In this document: positions 11,299 to 11,394 of the stretch, piece by piece
Layout: every line of letters begins with the position of its first letter
How positions within the stretch are numbered: position 1 is the stretch's first letter
Source of the DNA: Pseudomonadota bacterium
Lineage (GTDB): Bacteria; Desulfobacterota; Desulfovibrionia; Desulfovibrionales; Desulfovibrionaceae
NCBI GenBank assembly: GCA_023390395.1
Contig: JAEWCY010000244.1
Span: 1 to 11,394 of the forward strand
Length of the DNA: 11,394 bases
Reading direction: 5' to 3'
Position numbers and translations under genes: made by a program
The notes under the pieces: model-generated
The model's database searches: none
Told to the model about the DNA's origin: nothing
The model's input: the letters and a program-made list of their open reading frames with translations, nothing else

Positions 11299-11394
11299 CT
11301 ATTGCTCCGGTTGCGCGCCCCAGGCGGCCAGGGCGGCGTTGTCCGGGTGGGCTTCGCGCAGCCGGCGCAGTTCCTCGTTTACGCGGCGCTGCTG
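11299..11394 (-). CDS. C-terminal end of an unidentified protein (partial)
   Basis: On the minus strand a frame enters from the right edge and reads 31 residues to a TAG at 11301-11299. The peptide QQRRVNEELRRLREAHPDN, followed by AALAAWGAQPEQ, is helical and charged and looks like a genuine C-terminus. The start lies outside the window and 31 residues are too few to name a family. It is convergent with lutC. Confidence 0.55.
   Translation of the reverse strand, partial: QQRRVNEELRRLREAHPDNAALAAWGAQPEQ

Noticed and set aside
1..11394. CRISPR arrays, tRNA or rRNA genes, insertion sequences, prophage genes
   Set aside because: I looked for regularly spaced repeats, cloverleaf patterns and transposase or integrase-like proteins and saw none.

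Overview
The window is very GC-rich bacterial chromosome with tightly packed genes. The gene set (a LutABC-type lactate oxidation operon, bactofilin, pdxJ-acpS, a citrate-synthase-like gene) and the style of the proteins suggest a free-living Deltaproteobacterium, most likely a Desulfovibrionaceae sulfate reducer. That placement is inferred from protein character and from hairpin-rich intergenic repeats, not from a marker gene.

Layout, left to right. (1) 1-141: non-coding, with a 16-bp inverted repeat at the very edge and the first copy of a double-hairpin repeat. (2) Minus-strand operon pdxJ-acpS (1347 to 142), making pyridoxine 5'-phosphate and the phosphopantetheinyl transferase for acyl carrier protein. 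(3) Divergent from it, plus-strand UDP-glucose 6-dehydrogenase (1568-2908), closed by a textbook terminator at 2931-2960. (4) Minus-strand envelope group: a small coiled-coil lipoprotein, a bactofilin and a 74-aa acidic protein of unknown function (4265 to 3222). (5) Minus-strand pair: a citrate-synthase homologue (8269-6968), then 13 bp downstream a large MscS-type mechanosensitive channel with a periplasmic domain (6954-4423). (6) A 131-bp divergent control region holding a good promoter for the citrate-synthase-like gene, a weaker promoter for lut and a perfect 16-bp palindrome between them. (7) Plus-strand lutABC (8401-11182), each junction a 4-bp ATGA overlap. (8) A second copy of the double-hairpin repeat, then the C-terminal end of a minus-strand gene cut by the window edge.

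The most notable observation is the citrate-synthase homologue. Its fold-defining sequence is intact along the whole length. Yet four residues that bind oxaloacetate or do catalysis in E. coli GltA are replaced: His229 by Gln, His305 by Gln, Asp362 by Asn and Arg387 by Asn. His264, Arg314 and Arg407 are kept. I read it as an intact protein that is probably not an ordinary Si-citrate synthase. Its pairing with a mechanosensitive channel, and its shared control region with lactate oxidation genes, may hint at its real role. The rest is mostly ordinary core gene content; no CRISPR, tRNA, rRNA, transposase or phage gene was recognised.
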